From assembly GCA_942491955.1 (NCBI GenBank), contig CALOCV010000015.1:142863-206862 (forward strand): a stretch of 64,000 nucleotides of DNA, in the 5' to 3' direction. The position numbers were made by a program, and so were the translations under genes. This document shows positions 55,714-64,000 of this stretch, piece after piece (positions within the stretch are counted from its first letter, which is position 1; every line of letters begins with the position of its first letter). Below the pieces are notes generated by a model. The model was not told where the DNA came from, did no database searches, and worked only from the letters and a program-made list of their open reading frames with translations. Source of the stretch: CALOCV01 sp942491955 (GTDB lineage Bacteria > Chlamydiota > Chlamydiia > Chlamydiales > CALOCV01).

Positions 55714-57072
55714 ACAGGCCGCTGAAGAACCTGGCGTGATCCGGCTGCTGATCGCCTCGTGTGGTAGATGCTGGGTGCTTTCTCCTGCTCCTGCTGCCCG
55801 TACGTGTGGTTCATGCCGCCAGCAGCTTTGGCAACCTCGCGAGATTGCTGGCCGCCATGGTCATCGTGAACTGCGCTCCGACCCTCTCGATGCCGCGGTG
55901 GACGGTTTGGGCCATACCGCCCACGGTCTTGGCCCAGCCGAAGGGCTCCTCGATCTTCTTGCGGCAGCGTTGGGACAGAGCATAGCCGGCATGGCGCGTG
56001 GTTCGGCCGTCGATCGCGGAATGCCGAGCCTTCCGGGCGATATGCGGCGTGACAATCATGCGGCGCAGGTCGGCGACGAAATCGGCGCTGTCGTATCCCT
56101 TGTCCGCGCCCAGCGTCAGCCGCCTCGACGAGCCAGGGGAGTGCCGGTCAATCATGTCGAGCGCGGCCTTGCGTTCGGCGTGGCCGTCCGCCCGGGTCAG
56201 ATCGGCCTGCACGATGAGACCGTTGCGGTTTTCCATCAGCGTATGACCCATGAAGCACAACACCGCGCTCGCACCCGGCGACTTCTTGTAGAGCCGGGCG
56301 TCCGGGTCCGTGACCGAGGCGTGCGTCGCGTTCGACCGTTTCTCGCCCTGGAAGTCGACTTCGGCATTGCGCGGCTGGCGGGATGGGCTCGGCATGGGCT
56401 GGGTCTCGGTTGCTGGGCTGGTCGTGACGGTGGTTGCGAAGGGCTGGTGTCGGTCGGTGGCGGCGGCCCGCCGGGATCGTCGTCCTGAGGCGGCGTTGTG
56501 TCCTCCTTTGGCTGGAAGCTCTTCATGGATGCCCACGCCTTGATCAGGGTGCCGTCGACCGAGAAGTGCTCGTCCGACAGCAGCGGCCTGACCGAAGGGT
56601 GCGCCAGGATCGCAGCCATGACCATGCGCGACATGTCCGTCGTCAGCAGTCGGTCGCGGTTCTTGCTGAACACCGTCGGGACCCAGACCAGATCGTCGAT
56701 GCCGAGGCCCACGAACCACCGGAACAGCAGGTTGTAATCCATCTGCTCCATCAACTGCCGCTCGGATCGGATCGAGAACAGGATCTGCAGCAGGCTGGCG
56801 CGGATCAGCCGCTCCGGCGGGATCGAAGGACGACCTTCCTTGGCGTAGAGAACCTCGAACTCGGCATCGAGCCCGGCCAGCGCGTCGTTCACGATCCGAC
56901 GGATCAGGCGCAGCGGATGCCTCGCAGGGACGCGCTCCTCGAGGTCGACATAGCTGAACAGCGCCCCTGTCATCTCGTCCGTTCCGCGCATGCTGCCACC
57001 CCACGAAAACCATCTACACCCGGTGAATCATGGGGGACGTGGCGTGTCGAGGCGGGTTTTTCAGCGGTACCC
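55714..57072 (-). mobile_element. IS5-superfamily element
   Basis: The left end reads GGCCGCTGAAGAACC (55,714 region) and the right end, inverted, GGTACCGCTGAAAAACC (near 57,072), imperfect terminal repeats. It holds one transposase on the minus strand. It abuts the right end of IS110 copy 2. Ends are approximate. Confidence 0.7.
55811..56991 (-). pseudogene. IS5-type transposase, frameshifted
   Basis: The N part (from 56991) has 'LFSYVDLEERVPARHPLRLI' and 'RRIVNDALAGLDAEFEVLYA' and the first catalytic region 'DEHFSVDGTLIKAWASMKSF'. After a Pro/Gln-rich linker an indel near 56,400-56,440 shifts the frame. The C part reads 'RLYKKSPGASAVLCFMGHTL', 'LTLGADKGYDSADFVADLRR' (second Asp) and 'RKKIEEPFGWAKTVGGMAQT' (Glu), ending 55811. 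All catalytic regions are present, so a single sequence error would explain the break. Confidence 0.8.
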
Positions 57073-57079
57073 CGGACGG

Positions 57080-57592
57080 AACCGAGATAGGAGTTGGTTT
57101 CGAAGACGAAACTCGCGTGGGGCAGAAGAACTCGCGCTCCCCGCCGCTGGGCCAGGCGCGGCACGCGACCAGCGCCCCGCATGACCAGCGAACGAAATGG
57201 GCGTACATCTTCAGCGCGATCTGCCCGAAGGGCAAGGGCGCCGCTGGTCATGCCTTGGTGAACGCCGGCGATGGCCGCCCCTTGGCCGAAATCAGCGCGA
57301 CCGTCGATACGAGCCACGCGGTTCTGATGCTCGATCAGGCCGGATGGCACATGTCTTCCAAGCTGGCCATCCCGGACAACATCGCACTGCTGCCGCTGCC
57401 GCCCCGATCTCAGAGCTGAACCCGGTCGAGAACGTATGGCAGTTCATGCGCGACAACTGGCTCTCGAACCGCGTCTTCCAGTCCTATGAGGACATCGTGG
57501 CGCTCTGCTGCGACGCTTGGAACAGGCACCTCGTAGACCGGCCAAAGCGGGAAATCATGTCCATCGGAATGCGCCAATGGGCTCATGGGTGA
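57080..57592 (+). pseudogene. IS630-family transposase, C-terminal remnant
   Basis: Across two frames the fragment reads 'IGVGFEDETRVGQKN' (DDE start), 'RTKWAYIFSAICPKGKG', 'SHAVLMLDQAGWHMSSKLAI' (second Asp), 'SELNPVENVWQFMRDNWLSN' (Glu) and 'IMSIGMRQWAHG' at the end. The N-terminal half is lost at the right end of the IS5 element. Indels near 57,250 and 57,400 disrupt the frame. Confidence 0.85.
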
Positions 57593-57681
57593 AGATCGTG
57601 CAGGTTGGTATCAATCCACTAGTTGGGAAAAAGGGTTTTCATGGTCTGCCCGCCGGTCCCGCAAAGCGGCGCTCAACGAGG

Positions 57682-59169
57682 TCAGGAGTTTTCCCATGGC
57701 GCGGGATCGGGAAAGGTGTCTTCTAGGAGCCGCCGGGTGACGCGGCGCCAATCCGTGCCCGGCGGGCGTATGCCACCCTCGTTGAGGCACAGGATATCAC
57801 AGCCAGTCCGCCGGATTTCCGTCAGCTGGCTGCGCCAGCGCAAGTCGGTGCAGCGCACCAGCACTCCGTCGATATCGGCATCGCGGGCCAATCCGTGAAA
57901 ACAAGCGAAGTAGTGATAAAGAAAACTGGTCAGGTTGATGTCGCCGATGGCACGGAAACGGTTTGCTCTGGTGCGCGCGACGTCTTCGGGGAAGCGTGCC
58001 TCGATCTCGTCCAGAACGGATTTCCGCAGAACATACGGCACGTGGCGGTGCAGACGCACGGGAACGAAGCCGAAAGCGTCGCGTAGCAGCCCGGCGGAAA
58101 TGCGCGCGGCATTCAGGTAATCTGGATCGCCTTCGGCGACCGGCCCGGTGACCATCGCATAGGGCTCCAGAAATGCGCGAGTGCCTCCGCCCGGTGCCAG
58201 GAAGCGGGCTTTCTCCAAGGATCGGCAGGCGAACATGTCGTCGTTGAAATAGATGAAATGCTCTCGCAGCCCCGGGATATGGTGCAGAGCAGACTCGATG
58301 GCGTGCGAATTGAAGGTCGGCAGGTAGCCCAGATCCAGGATCTGCGCGTGGTCCACCCAGACGACGGTCGGGTGATCCGTTGCCAGCCAGGTCGGCGGCG
58401 CGCAATTGGTGACGATGTGGATCTGTCTGACCCAAGGCATGTAGCGGGCAATCGACCGCAACATGAAACGCAACTCGTCATTGTTGTGAAACCGTGTCGC
58501 CGCCGCTCCGTCGGTGTTGCCGTCGTAGTTGCCCCGATGGGCCGCCAGTGCCGCCTGCCAGTCTGGATCGGCATGGTTTACCCAAGTGCAGACAACATCA
58601 ACCGGCAGGGCGTCCCGGCTCTGTTCGAGCGTCAGCCCACCGAGGATGTCCCCGACCTCATGTATCCTTGGGTGCTCAAGGAAATCATCGTAGAGGGCGC
58701 GGGCAAGGTGATTGGCCATGTTGACCGACACCCAGTGCCTTGCGCCCCGCTTCTCGTAACGCTCCACGACAATCCGGCGTGATGTGCCGAATGCGGCAAC
58801 AAAGGCGCCGAGCGACAGGGCCGCGTCTCTAGTCAGGGGGGCGCCGCCCGAAAGCGGTTCGAGCCGCACATCGGGGGCCGCATCTGCAAGGTCGGCAAGG
58901 GCCTGCACGAAACCGGTATCGGGCAGACCAATCCACTGGAATGAAGCGCCACCATCCTGCAGGCGCAGGACCGGCATCTCGTCGGCAAGCGCCATCACCA
59001 GTCGGCCCATGTCCAGTGGCGTGTCGTCGGGCGGTTTCCGATTTGGTGTGCCCTGCGCGTTCCCAACACTGCGCCAGTGCCGGCGCAGCAGCTTGGTCAC
59101 CGCCGCGGGTAGAAGCCGCGGATTTCCGAGCGCTGCCAGAAGGTGATCATGGAACGGGTGTCGCGCCAT
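57682..59169 (-). CDS. Stealth-family sugar-phosphate transferase
   Basis: The product is 495 residues with an intact frame. It carries the four Stealth conserved regions: CR1 'LPVDVVCTWVNHADPDWQAA' (a Cys replaces the usual Tyr of VVYTWV), CR2 'RFHNNDELRFMLRSIARYMP' and 'SHAIESALHHIPGLREHFIY' with FNDDMF, CR3 'RHVPYVLRKSVLDEIEARFP', and CR4 'CLNEGGIRPPGTDWRRVTRR' with LLEDTFPDPAPWE. Stealth proteins transfer hexose-1-phosphate units in capsule and exopolysaccharide synthesis. It lies 4 bases after the TagF-like gene and is the last gene of a three-gene operon. Confidence 0.92.
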   Translation of the reverse strand: MARHPFHDHLLAALGNPRLLPAAVTKLLRRHWRSVGNAQGTPNRKPPDDTPLDMGRLVMALADEMPVLRLQDGGASFQWIGLPDTGFVQALADLADAAPDVRLEPLSGGAPLTRDAALSLGAFVAAFGTSRRIVVERYEKRGARHWVSVNMANHLARALYDDFLEHPRIHEVGDILGGLTLEQSRDALPVDVVCTWVNHADPDWQAALAAHRGNYDGNTDGAAATRFHNNDELRFMLRSIARYMPWVRQIHIVTNCAPPTWLATDHPTVVWVDHAQILDLGYLPTFNSHAIESALHHIPGLREHFIYFNDDMFACRSLEKARFLAPGGGTRAFLEPYAMVTGPVAEGDPDYLNAARISAGLLRDAFGFVPVRLHRHVPYVLRKSVLDEIEARFPEDVARTRANRFRAIGDINLTSFLYHYFACFHGLARDADIDGVLVRCTDLRWRSQLTEIRRTGCDILCLNEGGIRPPGTDWRRVTRRLLEDTFPDPAPWENS

Positions 59170-59173
59170 GGGA

Positions 59174-60838
59174 TCAGGATGCTTCCGGTTCCGGCGGCGG
59201 CCGGCCGGCCTTTTCGCTCGTCAGGGCCAGCGAGCGGATCAGATTGGTGGTGCGCAGGCAATTCCAGTTGTCGCAGTTGTCGAAGAACAGATCGCGCCGG
59301 TCTTGATACTTGAAGGCCCAGTCGCTCTGCAGCAGCCGGTCCAGTTCCTGTTGCAGCGATGCCGCATCTAGGACGGCGATCCCGGGCAACTGGGTGTCGA
59401 TATCGATGAAGGCGTCCTCGCGAATGCCGTATTCCTCCTGATCGAACTGGAACAGGATCACCGGCTTGCTCAGGAACAACGCGTCGAAGCTGACCGAGGA
59501 GTAATCCGTCAGCAGGCATTTCATACGCACCAGCTCGGGCTGCAGTTCCGAGGTTGGCGCACTGCGGTCGACATGTGGCTCAAACAGGGCCCTGTGACGC
59601 TCCAGCATGGGGTGCAGGGCCAGAACGCATTCCAGATCCGTGCTGGCGCGCACCTGTTCCATCGCTTCCGACCAGTATCGAAAGAAATCTCCCTCGCGGA
59701 CCTCGTCGGGGGATAGTTTCTCGATCCCGGCCCTCCAGGTCGGGAAGAACAGGATGCTTCCCGGTGAGGCCTCTGCGCATTCGGCAAGTTCATAGAGCCT
59801 GTCATAGCGGGGAAATCCTGTGGCATAGACCTGCATTGCCGAATACTTGAAATCCTTGCGGAAGAAGTTCCGCTCCAGCTGCGAGCAGACGCTCACCGCG
59901 TCGTAGCCGACCTTTCGCTGATTGTAGTGCCGCGACACGCTGCGCTTCATCGCGGTGATTCCGTGCTGCAGGAACAGGGTGCGGGTGGTTGTGTATCGTT
60001 TGCTGGTGAGCTGGCTCAGAATAAATGGATAGACGTAGCCCCGGTGATGCGTGAAGGCGCAGACCGACGCATCGATACAGGCGGCCAGATGCTCCTTGGA
60101 GCCGAATTCGACCACCCCGTCCCCGAGCGGGCAATTGTCGATGTTCTTGCGTTCGATGACATAGCGCGCTTCCACGTCCGGGGCGTGCTCCACGATCCAG
60201 TTGAACAGCGCAAAACCGTTGTCGCGCGCGGTATTGGTATATTCCCCGATCACGCAGAGGCAATCGTGGGATTTGCGGGTATATGCTAGGGCAGACAGTT
60301 CCGCGAGCTCCGCTCCGGACAACTGGAAATACTCGATCCGCCAGACCGATACCGACGGTTCGACGAACAGGCAGAATGTCCGGCTATATGTGTCGTCGCT
60401 GTGAATCTGGGTCCGGCCCCGGCGTGTCACCAGGCCACATCGTGTGTCGGCAATCTGCATCCCGATCGAGAACAGCGAACTCGGCAGGTCGTCCCAGGGC
60501 ATGTCCAGAACAACCTCGAAGCTGTAGCGGCGGATGCCGATCTGCTTCAGGAGCCAGTCTTTGGCATTTTGCGGCGGGCAGGGAACCAGATCGACGTCGA
60601 AATCGAAAAACAGCTTTTCTTGTCGAAACTTGCTGATCCTAAGAATCGCCTTCTCGGCAGCGAGATTTGCTTGAACTGTGCCGGCTAAGACAAGCCGTCC
60701 CTCGTCGCAGCGGCCCTCCTTCATGAAGGCGCGGCTGATGACGTCGGAAGTTCCCTGGATTTGTCGCAGCACCATACCAGCGCGTCGGCGGAGACCGCCA
60801 GTAAGGGACTTGAAGTATTTTTTCGTACGGGGGATCAT
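59174..60838 (-). CDS. CDP-glycerol glycerophosphotransferase (TagB/TagF)-like protein
   Basis: The product is 554 residues. The C-terminal half is the glycerophosphotransferase domain: 'YTTTRTLFLQHGITAMKRSV' with the conserved HG, 'ATGFPRYDRLYELAE', 'SILFFPTWRAGIEKLSPDEV', 'ALHPMLERHRALFEP', 'CLLTDYSSVSFDALFLSKPV' and 'ILFQFDQEEYGIREDAF'. The N-terminal ~170 residues are beta-rich and not recognised. It would polymerise glycerol-phosphate or a similar polyol-phosphate onto a glycan. The start overlaps the sulfotransferase stop by ATGA. Substrate is inferred by family only. Confidence 0.9.
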   Translation of the reverse strand: MIPRTKKYFKSLTGGLRRRAGMVLRQIQGTSDVISRAFMKEGRCDEGRLVLAGTVQANLAAEKAILRISKFRQEKLFFDFDVDLVPCPPQNAKDWLLKQIGIRRYSFEVVLDMPWDDLPSSLFSIGMQIADTRCGLVTRRGRTQIHSDDTYSRTFCLFVEPSVSVWRIEYFQLSGAELAELSALAYTRKSHDCLCVIGEYTNTARDNGFALFNWIVEHAPDVEARYVIERKNIDNCPLGDGVVEFGSKEHLAACIDASVCAFTHHRGYVYPFILSQLTSKRYTTTRTLFLQHGITAMKRSVSRHYNQRKVGYDAVSVCSQLERNFFRKDFKYSAMQVYATGFPRYDRLYELAECAEASPGSILFFPTWRAGIEKLSPDEVREGDFFRYWSEAMEQVRASTDLECVLALHPMLERHRALFEPHVDRSAPTSELQPELVRMKCLLTDYSSVSFDALFLSKPVILFQFDQEEYGIREDAFIDIDTQLPGIAVLDAASLQQELDRLLQSDWAFKYQDRRDLFFDNCDNWNCLRTTNLIRSLALTSEKAGRPPPEPEAS

Positions 60839-61464
60839 TGTATTTCGAAGTATTGCTCGAAATCGTCCCGGGAATAATCGAAGGCCTTAAAGTCCCTTCG
60901 GTAGAATTTTACAATCTTCCGGACCGTACTAAGTGACACCTTGATCTTCTCGCCGCTGCTCTTGCGGCTATGCGGGATATCGGGCACCTGCGCGAGCCCC
61001 AGGGCGCGGCAGGCCGCCTCGACAGGCTGCTGCAGCCCGTCTTCCAGGCGGAAAATCTCGACATCGCGACTGATGAATTGGTTCTGCGGCCGGATGTGGT
61101 TGTCGCGGGTATATTGAAACATCCCGAACCGCTTCAGCGCCGTTAGGATCCACACGTCGGGAGGGGCATCCTCGGTGCCGTCGACAACCTTCATCCGGTA
61201 TTCCGAGGCCATCCGGGCGAAAGGATTGCGCACGACCGTAAAAGCATAGTCGCAAAACCCTTTCGGGAAGTAATTCTTGTAAACCTCGGCATGCATGTGT
61301 TGCGGTGTGCATTTGCTGAAGTCCATGGCATCGTTGCGTTTTTTGGAAAATTGCAGGGCACAGGCACAGCCGGCGCCTTTCAGCGCAGTCTCGACACTGG
61401 AGCCGCCTGTCTTGGGAATGTGAACAAAATAGATAAGCCGGTCACCGGTTCGAAAAAGAGGCAC
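60835..61464 (-). CDS. Sulfotransferase family 2-type protein
   Basis: The product is about 209 residues from a GTG at 61464. A longer open frame to 61,713 has IS-like low-complexity sequence and is not used. PAPS-binding motifs: 'RLIYFVHIPKTGGSSVETAL' (5'-phosphosulfate loop) and 'YAFTVVRNPFARMASEYRMK' (3'-phosphate site). The layout resembles the HNK-1/carbohydrate sulfotransferase group that sulfates sugars. It is the first gene of the TagF-like/Stealth operon, so the polymer may be sulfated; that is inference. Confidence 0.85.
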   Translation of the reverse strand: MPLFRTGDRLIYFVHIPKTGGSSVETALKGAGCACALQFSKKRNDAMDFSKCTPQHMHAEVYKNYFPKGFCDYAFTVVRNPFARMASEYRMKVVDGTEDAPPDVWILTALKRFGMFQYTRDNHIRPQNQFISRDVEIFRLEDGLQQPVEAACRALGLAQVPDIPHSRKSSGEKIKVSLSTVRKIVKFYRRDFKAFDYSRDDFEQYFEIQ

Positions 61465-61811
61465 CTGTCTTTTGCTCCCACAGCGTTGCGCCACCTTCTT
61501 GGGCCGCCGCTGAGTAGCCTGTGGGTATTGTGGTGTCAAACGCCGCCGGGGGGCGGGTGCCGGCCTTTCCGCCAAGCATGGCACGGATGATCGCCAGTAT
61601 ATCAAAGCACGAACAGCTGCCGCGGCGGGACTGGTCGCCAGCTGCAGCCGAACTGCGGCGCAGCGGACAGCATTCGATCTCTGTTCCATCCGCCATCCAG
61701 ATGGATTTGCCAAATCGCGTGGAGACTTCTATCTCCCAGCGTTCGAGGTTCGTCTGACGGATTATCGGCGGCTGGCGACTGGTCAAGTCTCTCTCGCGAG
61801 TGCGTTTGGCA
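61465..61811. other. Gap between the sulfotransferase and IS5 remnant
   Basis: Short open frames occur on both strands, but none is recognisable. A minus-strand stretch ('FGKSIWMADGTEIECCPLRR') could belong to another IS remnant. No clear promoter was seen before the sulfotransferase. Confidence 0.4.
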
Positions 61812-62757
61812 TCACGAGGTCGCGGGCATGGCCCTTCGCGCTATACTGTCGCGGCCGTGGTCTCCCAGAACAGAAGCCGGCGCATGTTGCAGGCGATGTT
61901 GGCGAGGCCGATTTTGGCGCGCGCTCTGGCGATGCCGATGGTGCGTATGAAGAGCGCCATGCGGTGCTTCTGGTCCGCGAAGACATGCTCGACGCCGGAC
62001 CGCTCCCGCGAGCGGGCGGCGTTGGCGCGCAGTCTCGGGTCGGGCATCGGCTTGCCGGGCGGCTTGCGGAAGTGGACCTTCGAGACCAGTCCGGCCTTGG
62101 CGATGCGCTTTTCGTTCTTCGCGGATCGACAGGCGGTGTCGGCCCAGACGGACGAGCCGGTGTTCGAGCTGTCGAGGCAGCCCCGGCAGTTCGCGCCCGT
62201 CGTAGCGCGCCGCGTCGGTCACCGACCAGGTGCGGATGAACCGGTGACGGCGGTCGACGCCGACATGGCTCTTGTAGCCGTAGACCGGGGTGGCGATCTG
62301 CATCATCGGCGTGCCGTCGGGTTTCCGCTTGCGCCGCCCCCGCTTCAGGGTCCAGCGTCCGTCGCGGTCCTTCTGATGCAGCTTCGCCGGGTTCGCCGCC
62401 CAGTCTTCCGGGATGCGGCCGGCCTTGACATCCGCCTTCTCCGCGTCCGTGTTCCGCTGTCGAGGCGGCGCCACGAGGGCCAGTGGCGTCCGAGGACGTC
62501 GATCATCTGGCCGCCCATGGCGAGGTATCCGCGGGTCGCGAAGATGCCCGTCGAACCGAGCGAAGAGCACGTCGATACCGCCTTGGCCTTCGCTTTCAGG
62601 TTGCTCCCTGAACAGCCAGATCGTGCGGGCGTGGAACACGCCCGTGCAGCAGATCTGGAGGCCGAAGAAGCGCATGAAGCTCAGCCGGTCGCGGATCTGG
62701 AACTCGGTCTGCTCGTCCGCCAGCCCGTAGAGCGCCTGCAGCACCATGACCTTGCCC
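61812..62757 (-). pseudogene. IS5-family transposase, truncated and frameshifted
   Basis: The surviving reading has 'MVLQALYGLADEQTEFQIRD' and 'RLSFMRFFGL', then after frame changes 'KPDGTPMMQIATPVYGYKSH' and 'VGVDRRHRFIRTWSVTDAAR' and, in another frame, 'RSRERSGVEHVFADQKHRMA' and 'IGLANIACNMRRLLFWE'. The N terminus before MVLQALYG is cut by the adjacent IS3. Indels lie near 62,600, 62,470 and 62,110. Confidence 0.8.
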
Positions 62758-62784
62758 CAGATCCCGGACCAGGGGCTTGTTGGA

Positions 62785-63687
62785 TTAGGCCGCCATTTTG
62801 GGCATCATGTCCATCCTCGCCTGTGCCGGAGTGCGGTATCCGATGCTGGAGTGGCGCCGCTGGCGGTTGTAGAAAATCTCGATGTATTCGAAGAGCGCGG
62901 CCTTTGCCTCGCGCCGCGTCTGGAACCTTGTTCGGTGAACCATTTCGGTTTTCAGTGAGCTGAAGAAGCTCTCCATCGGGGCGTTGTCGAGGCAGTTCCC
63001 CTTGCGGCTCATCGAGGCCGTGATCCGATGCAGTCTGAGCAGTTTCCGGTAGCTGTCGCAGGCGTATTGGACGCCCCTGTCCGTGTGGACGATCAGCCCC
63101 GGCGGGGGGCGGCGGTTGCGGATTGCCATCTTCAAAGCGTCCTCGCACAGGGTGCTTTTCAGGCGCTCCGACATCGACCATCCGACGATTTCCATCGTCG
63201 CCAGATCTTTGACCGCCGCGAGGTAGAGCCAGCCTTCGCTCGTTGGAATGTACGAGATGTCAGCGAGCCAGACAGTGTCGGGCGCCATGATCTTGAAGTT
63301 GCGGCTCAGCAGGTTGGGTGCGATCGCAAATGAATGGCGACTGTCGGTGGTCACGGGCATGCGTCGCTTGCGCCGAGGCGGGTGAATACATCTCAGTTTC
63401 ATGAGCTTGGCGACCGTCTTGCGTGACACGCTATGGCCCCGGTCTCGCAGTTCGGCGTGGATGCGAGGCGCGCCATAGCGCTGCTTGCTGTCCTCGAAGA
63501 TCATACGGATCTCATCAATCAGCGCATCCCACCGACACGTTCGCGCCGCCCGGTCAGGGGCTGTGCGGCGCCAAGCGTGAAACCAGCTCCGGCTCACGCC
63601 AAGCACCCGGCACATCAGACGTATGGAGTAATCGGCGAGGTGGGCAGCGATGAATGCCAGCTTGGTGTTCATGTCTTCGCCGCCCAC
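62785..63687 (-). CDS. IS3 transposase orfB (second IS3 type)
   Basis: The product is 300 residues with an intact frame: 'VLGVSRSWFHAWRR', 'QRYGAPRIHAELRDRGHSVS', then the rve core 'DTVWLADISYIPTSEGWLYL' (first Asp), 'GLIVHTDRGVQYACDSYRKL' (second Asp), 'GNCLDNAPMESFFSSLKTEM' (Glu), and 'RRHSSIGYRTPAQARMDMMP' at the end. It differs clearly from the IS3 at 54 kb. It overlaps orfA by 19 bases; a natural -1 frameshift would join them. A later start at MNTKLAFIAAHLADYS is possible. Confidence 0.93.
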   Translation of the reverse strand: MGGEDMNTKLAFIAAHLADYSIRLMCRVLGVSRSWFHAWRRTAPDRAARTCRWDALIDEIRMIFEDSKQRYGAPRIHAELRDRGHSVSRKTVAKLMKLRCIHPPRRKRRMPVTTDSRHSFAIAPNLLSRNFKIMAPDTVWLADISYIPTSEGWLYLAAVKDLATMEIVGWSMSERLKSTLCEDALKMAIRNRRPPPGLIVHTDRGVQYACDSYRKLLRLHRITASMSRKGNCLDNAPMESFFSSLKTEMVHRTRFQTRREAKAALFEYIEIFYNRQRRHSSIGYRTPAQARMDMMPKMAA

Positions 63688-63968
63688 TGAGCGAAAAAAG
63701 CCGATGCTTTACGCATCACCTCATTCTCTTCCTTCAGCCGTTTGTTGTCTCGGCGCAGTTGCGCCAGCTCAGCCGCCTCGGCTTTGGTTTGAGCGATCGC
63801 CGTCGCCGAACCCGCCGCCAGCAGCTCGAGGTGCCACGTCTTCAATTGCCCGGACGTGATCCCCAGCTCCGCCGAAAGGCTCGCGTAGGTCACGCCCGCC
63901 TCAGAAAGGCGTGCCACCGCCTGCTCCTTGTATTCCGGCGTAAACCGCCGCCTTGTCTTCTTGGTCAT
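63669..63968 (-). CDS. IS3 transposase orfA (second IS3 type)
   Basis: The product is 99 residues: helix-turn-helix ('RRFTPEYKEQAVARLSEAGV', 'YASLSAELGITSGQLKTWHL') and a coiled coil ('AQLRRDNKRLKEENEVMRKA'). The start ATG has GGGAGAAG upstream. The right terminus of the element lies at or beyond the window edge (63,969-64,000). Confidence 0.92.
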   Translation of the reverse strand: MTKKTRRRFTPEYKEQAVARLSEAGVTYASLSAELGITSGQLKTWHLELLAAGSATAIAQTKAEAAELAQLRRDNKRLKEENEVMRKASAFFAQWAAKT

Positions 63969-64000
63969 CTGCTTCTCCCGGTTCAGAGGCTACTTTAGCC

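Noticed and set aside
61465..61713. N-terminal extension of the sulfotransferase from 61,713
   Set aside because: The extra residues are low-complexity and unlike the family; a GTG at 61,464 directly precedes the PAPS loop region.
32190..64000. Horizontal transfer of a 32-kb alphaproteobacterial block into a chlamydial genome
   Set aside because: There are no mobile-element ends at the boundary, both border genes are cut, and the same error pattern is present in both halves; a chimera is simpler.

Overview
The window looks like two unrelated genomes joined end to end. Bases 1 to about 32,190 are AT-rich and carry compact, overlapping genes that suggest an environmental Chlamydiota bacterium (Parachlamydia/Simkania-like). 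This is inferred from gene content: an LptD-like protein, two DUF502 membrane proteins, a TlyC-type CBS protein, an ankyrin protein, tdh/kbl, and many small mobile elements. From about 32,190 to 64,000 the sequence is GC-rich with alphaproteobacterial, Rhodobacteraceae-like genes: RTX and FG-GAP/UnbV proteins, surface-polysaccharide genes, and IS30, IS110, IS3, IS5 and IS630 elements. The switch falls near the 3' end of a GlcD/GlcF-type oxidase gene, where a chlamydial-type plus-strand gene runs into a minus-strand RTX gene. An assembly or amplification chimera is the simplest explanation.

Left half. (a) 1-6.4 kb: a minus-strand operon rnr - DUF502 - DUF502 - maf - HEAT-repeat - lptD-like, in which most neighbours overlap at ATGA. 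(b) 6.5-13.3 kb: leuS, a hairpin-rich gap, a pterin carbinolamine dehydratase, a PEBP-like protein, a NUDIX hydrolase and a large MscS channel. (c) 13.3-19.6 kb: a mobile-element zone with three MITE families, an IS5 element splitting a GxxExxY gene, a nested stack of elements that contains an intact GxxExxY gene between inverted repeats, and a Sel1/TPR-like protein with a TATAA repeat at its promoter. (d) 19.6-32.2 kb: tdh/kbl for threonine breakdown, a glucose-1-dehydrogenase-like enzyme, a DUF3604 protein, an rny - CBS protein - ybeY - ankyrin minus-strand run, and the FAD/Fe-S oxidase.

Right half. (e) 32.2-36.5 kb: two tandem FG-GAP/UnbV paralogues, one ending in RTX repeats and the other in a repeated domain with Pro/Asp linkers. 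(f) 36.5-48.0 kb: glycosyltransferase, rfbC, a SAF-domain oxidoreductase, small membrane proteins, a methyltransferase, an LhgO-like oxidase, an RTX protein, ugd, and a UDP-glucuronate epimerase truncated by IS30. (g) 48.0-57.6 kb: an IS pile-up holding two oppositely oriented IS30::IS110 composites, one further split by IS3, and around an AT-rich, decayed Stealth-family gene. (h) 57.7-61.5 kb: a sulfotransferase - TagF-like - Stealth operon for surface polymer. (i) 61.5-64 kb: IS5 and IS3.

Both halves contain many single-base indels, often in homopolymers, in otherwise well-conserved genes (rnr, leuS, kbl, ugd, epimerase, GT2, RTX). Most broken genes are therefore more safely read as sequence errors than as real pseudogenes. 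The clear exceptions are the IS-interrupted genes and the heavily decayed Stealth relic. I found no rRNA, tRNA or CRISPR array.
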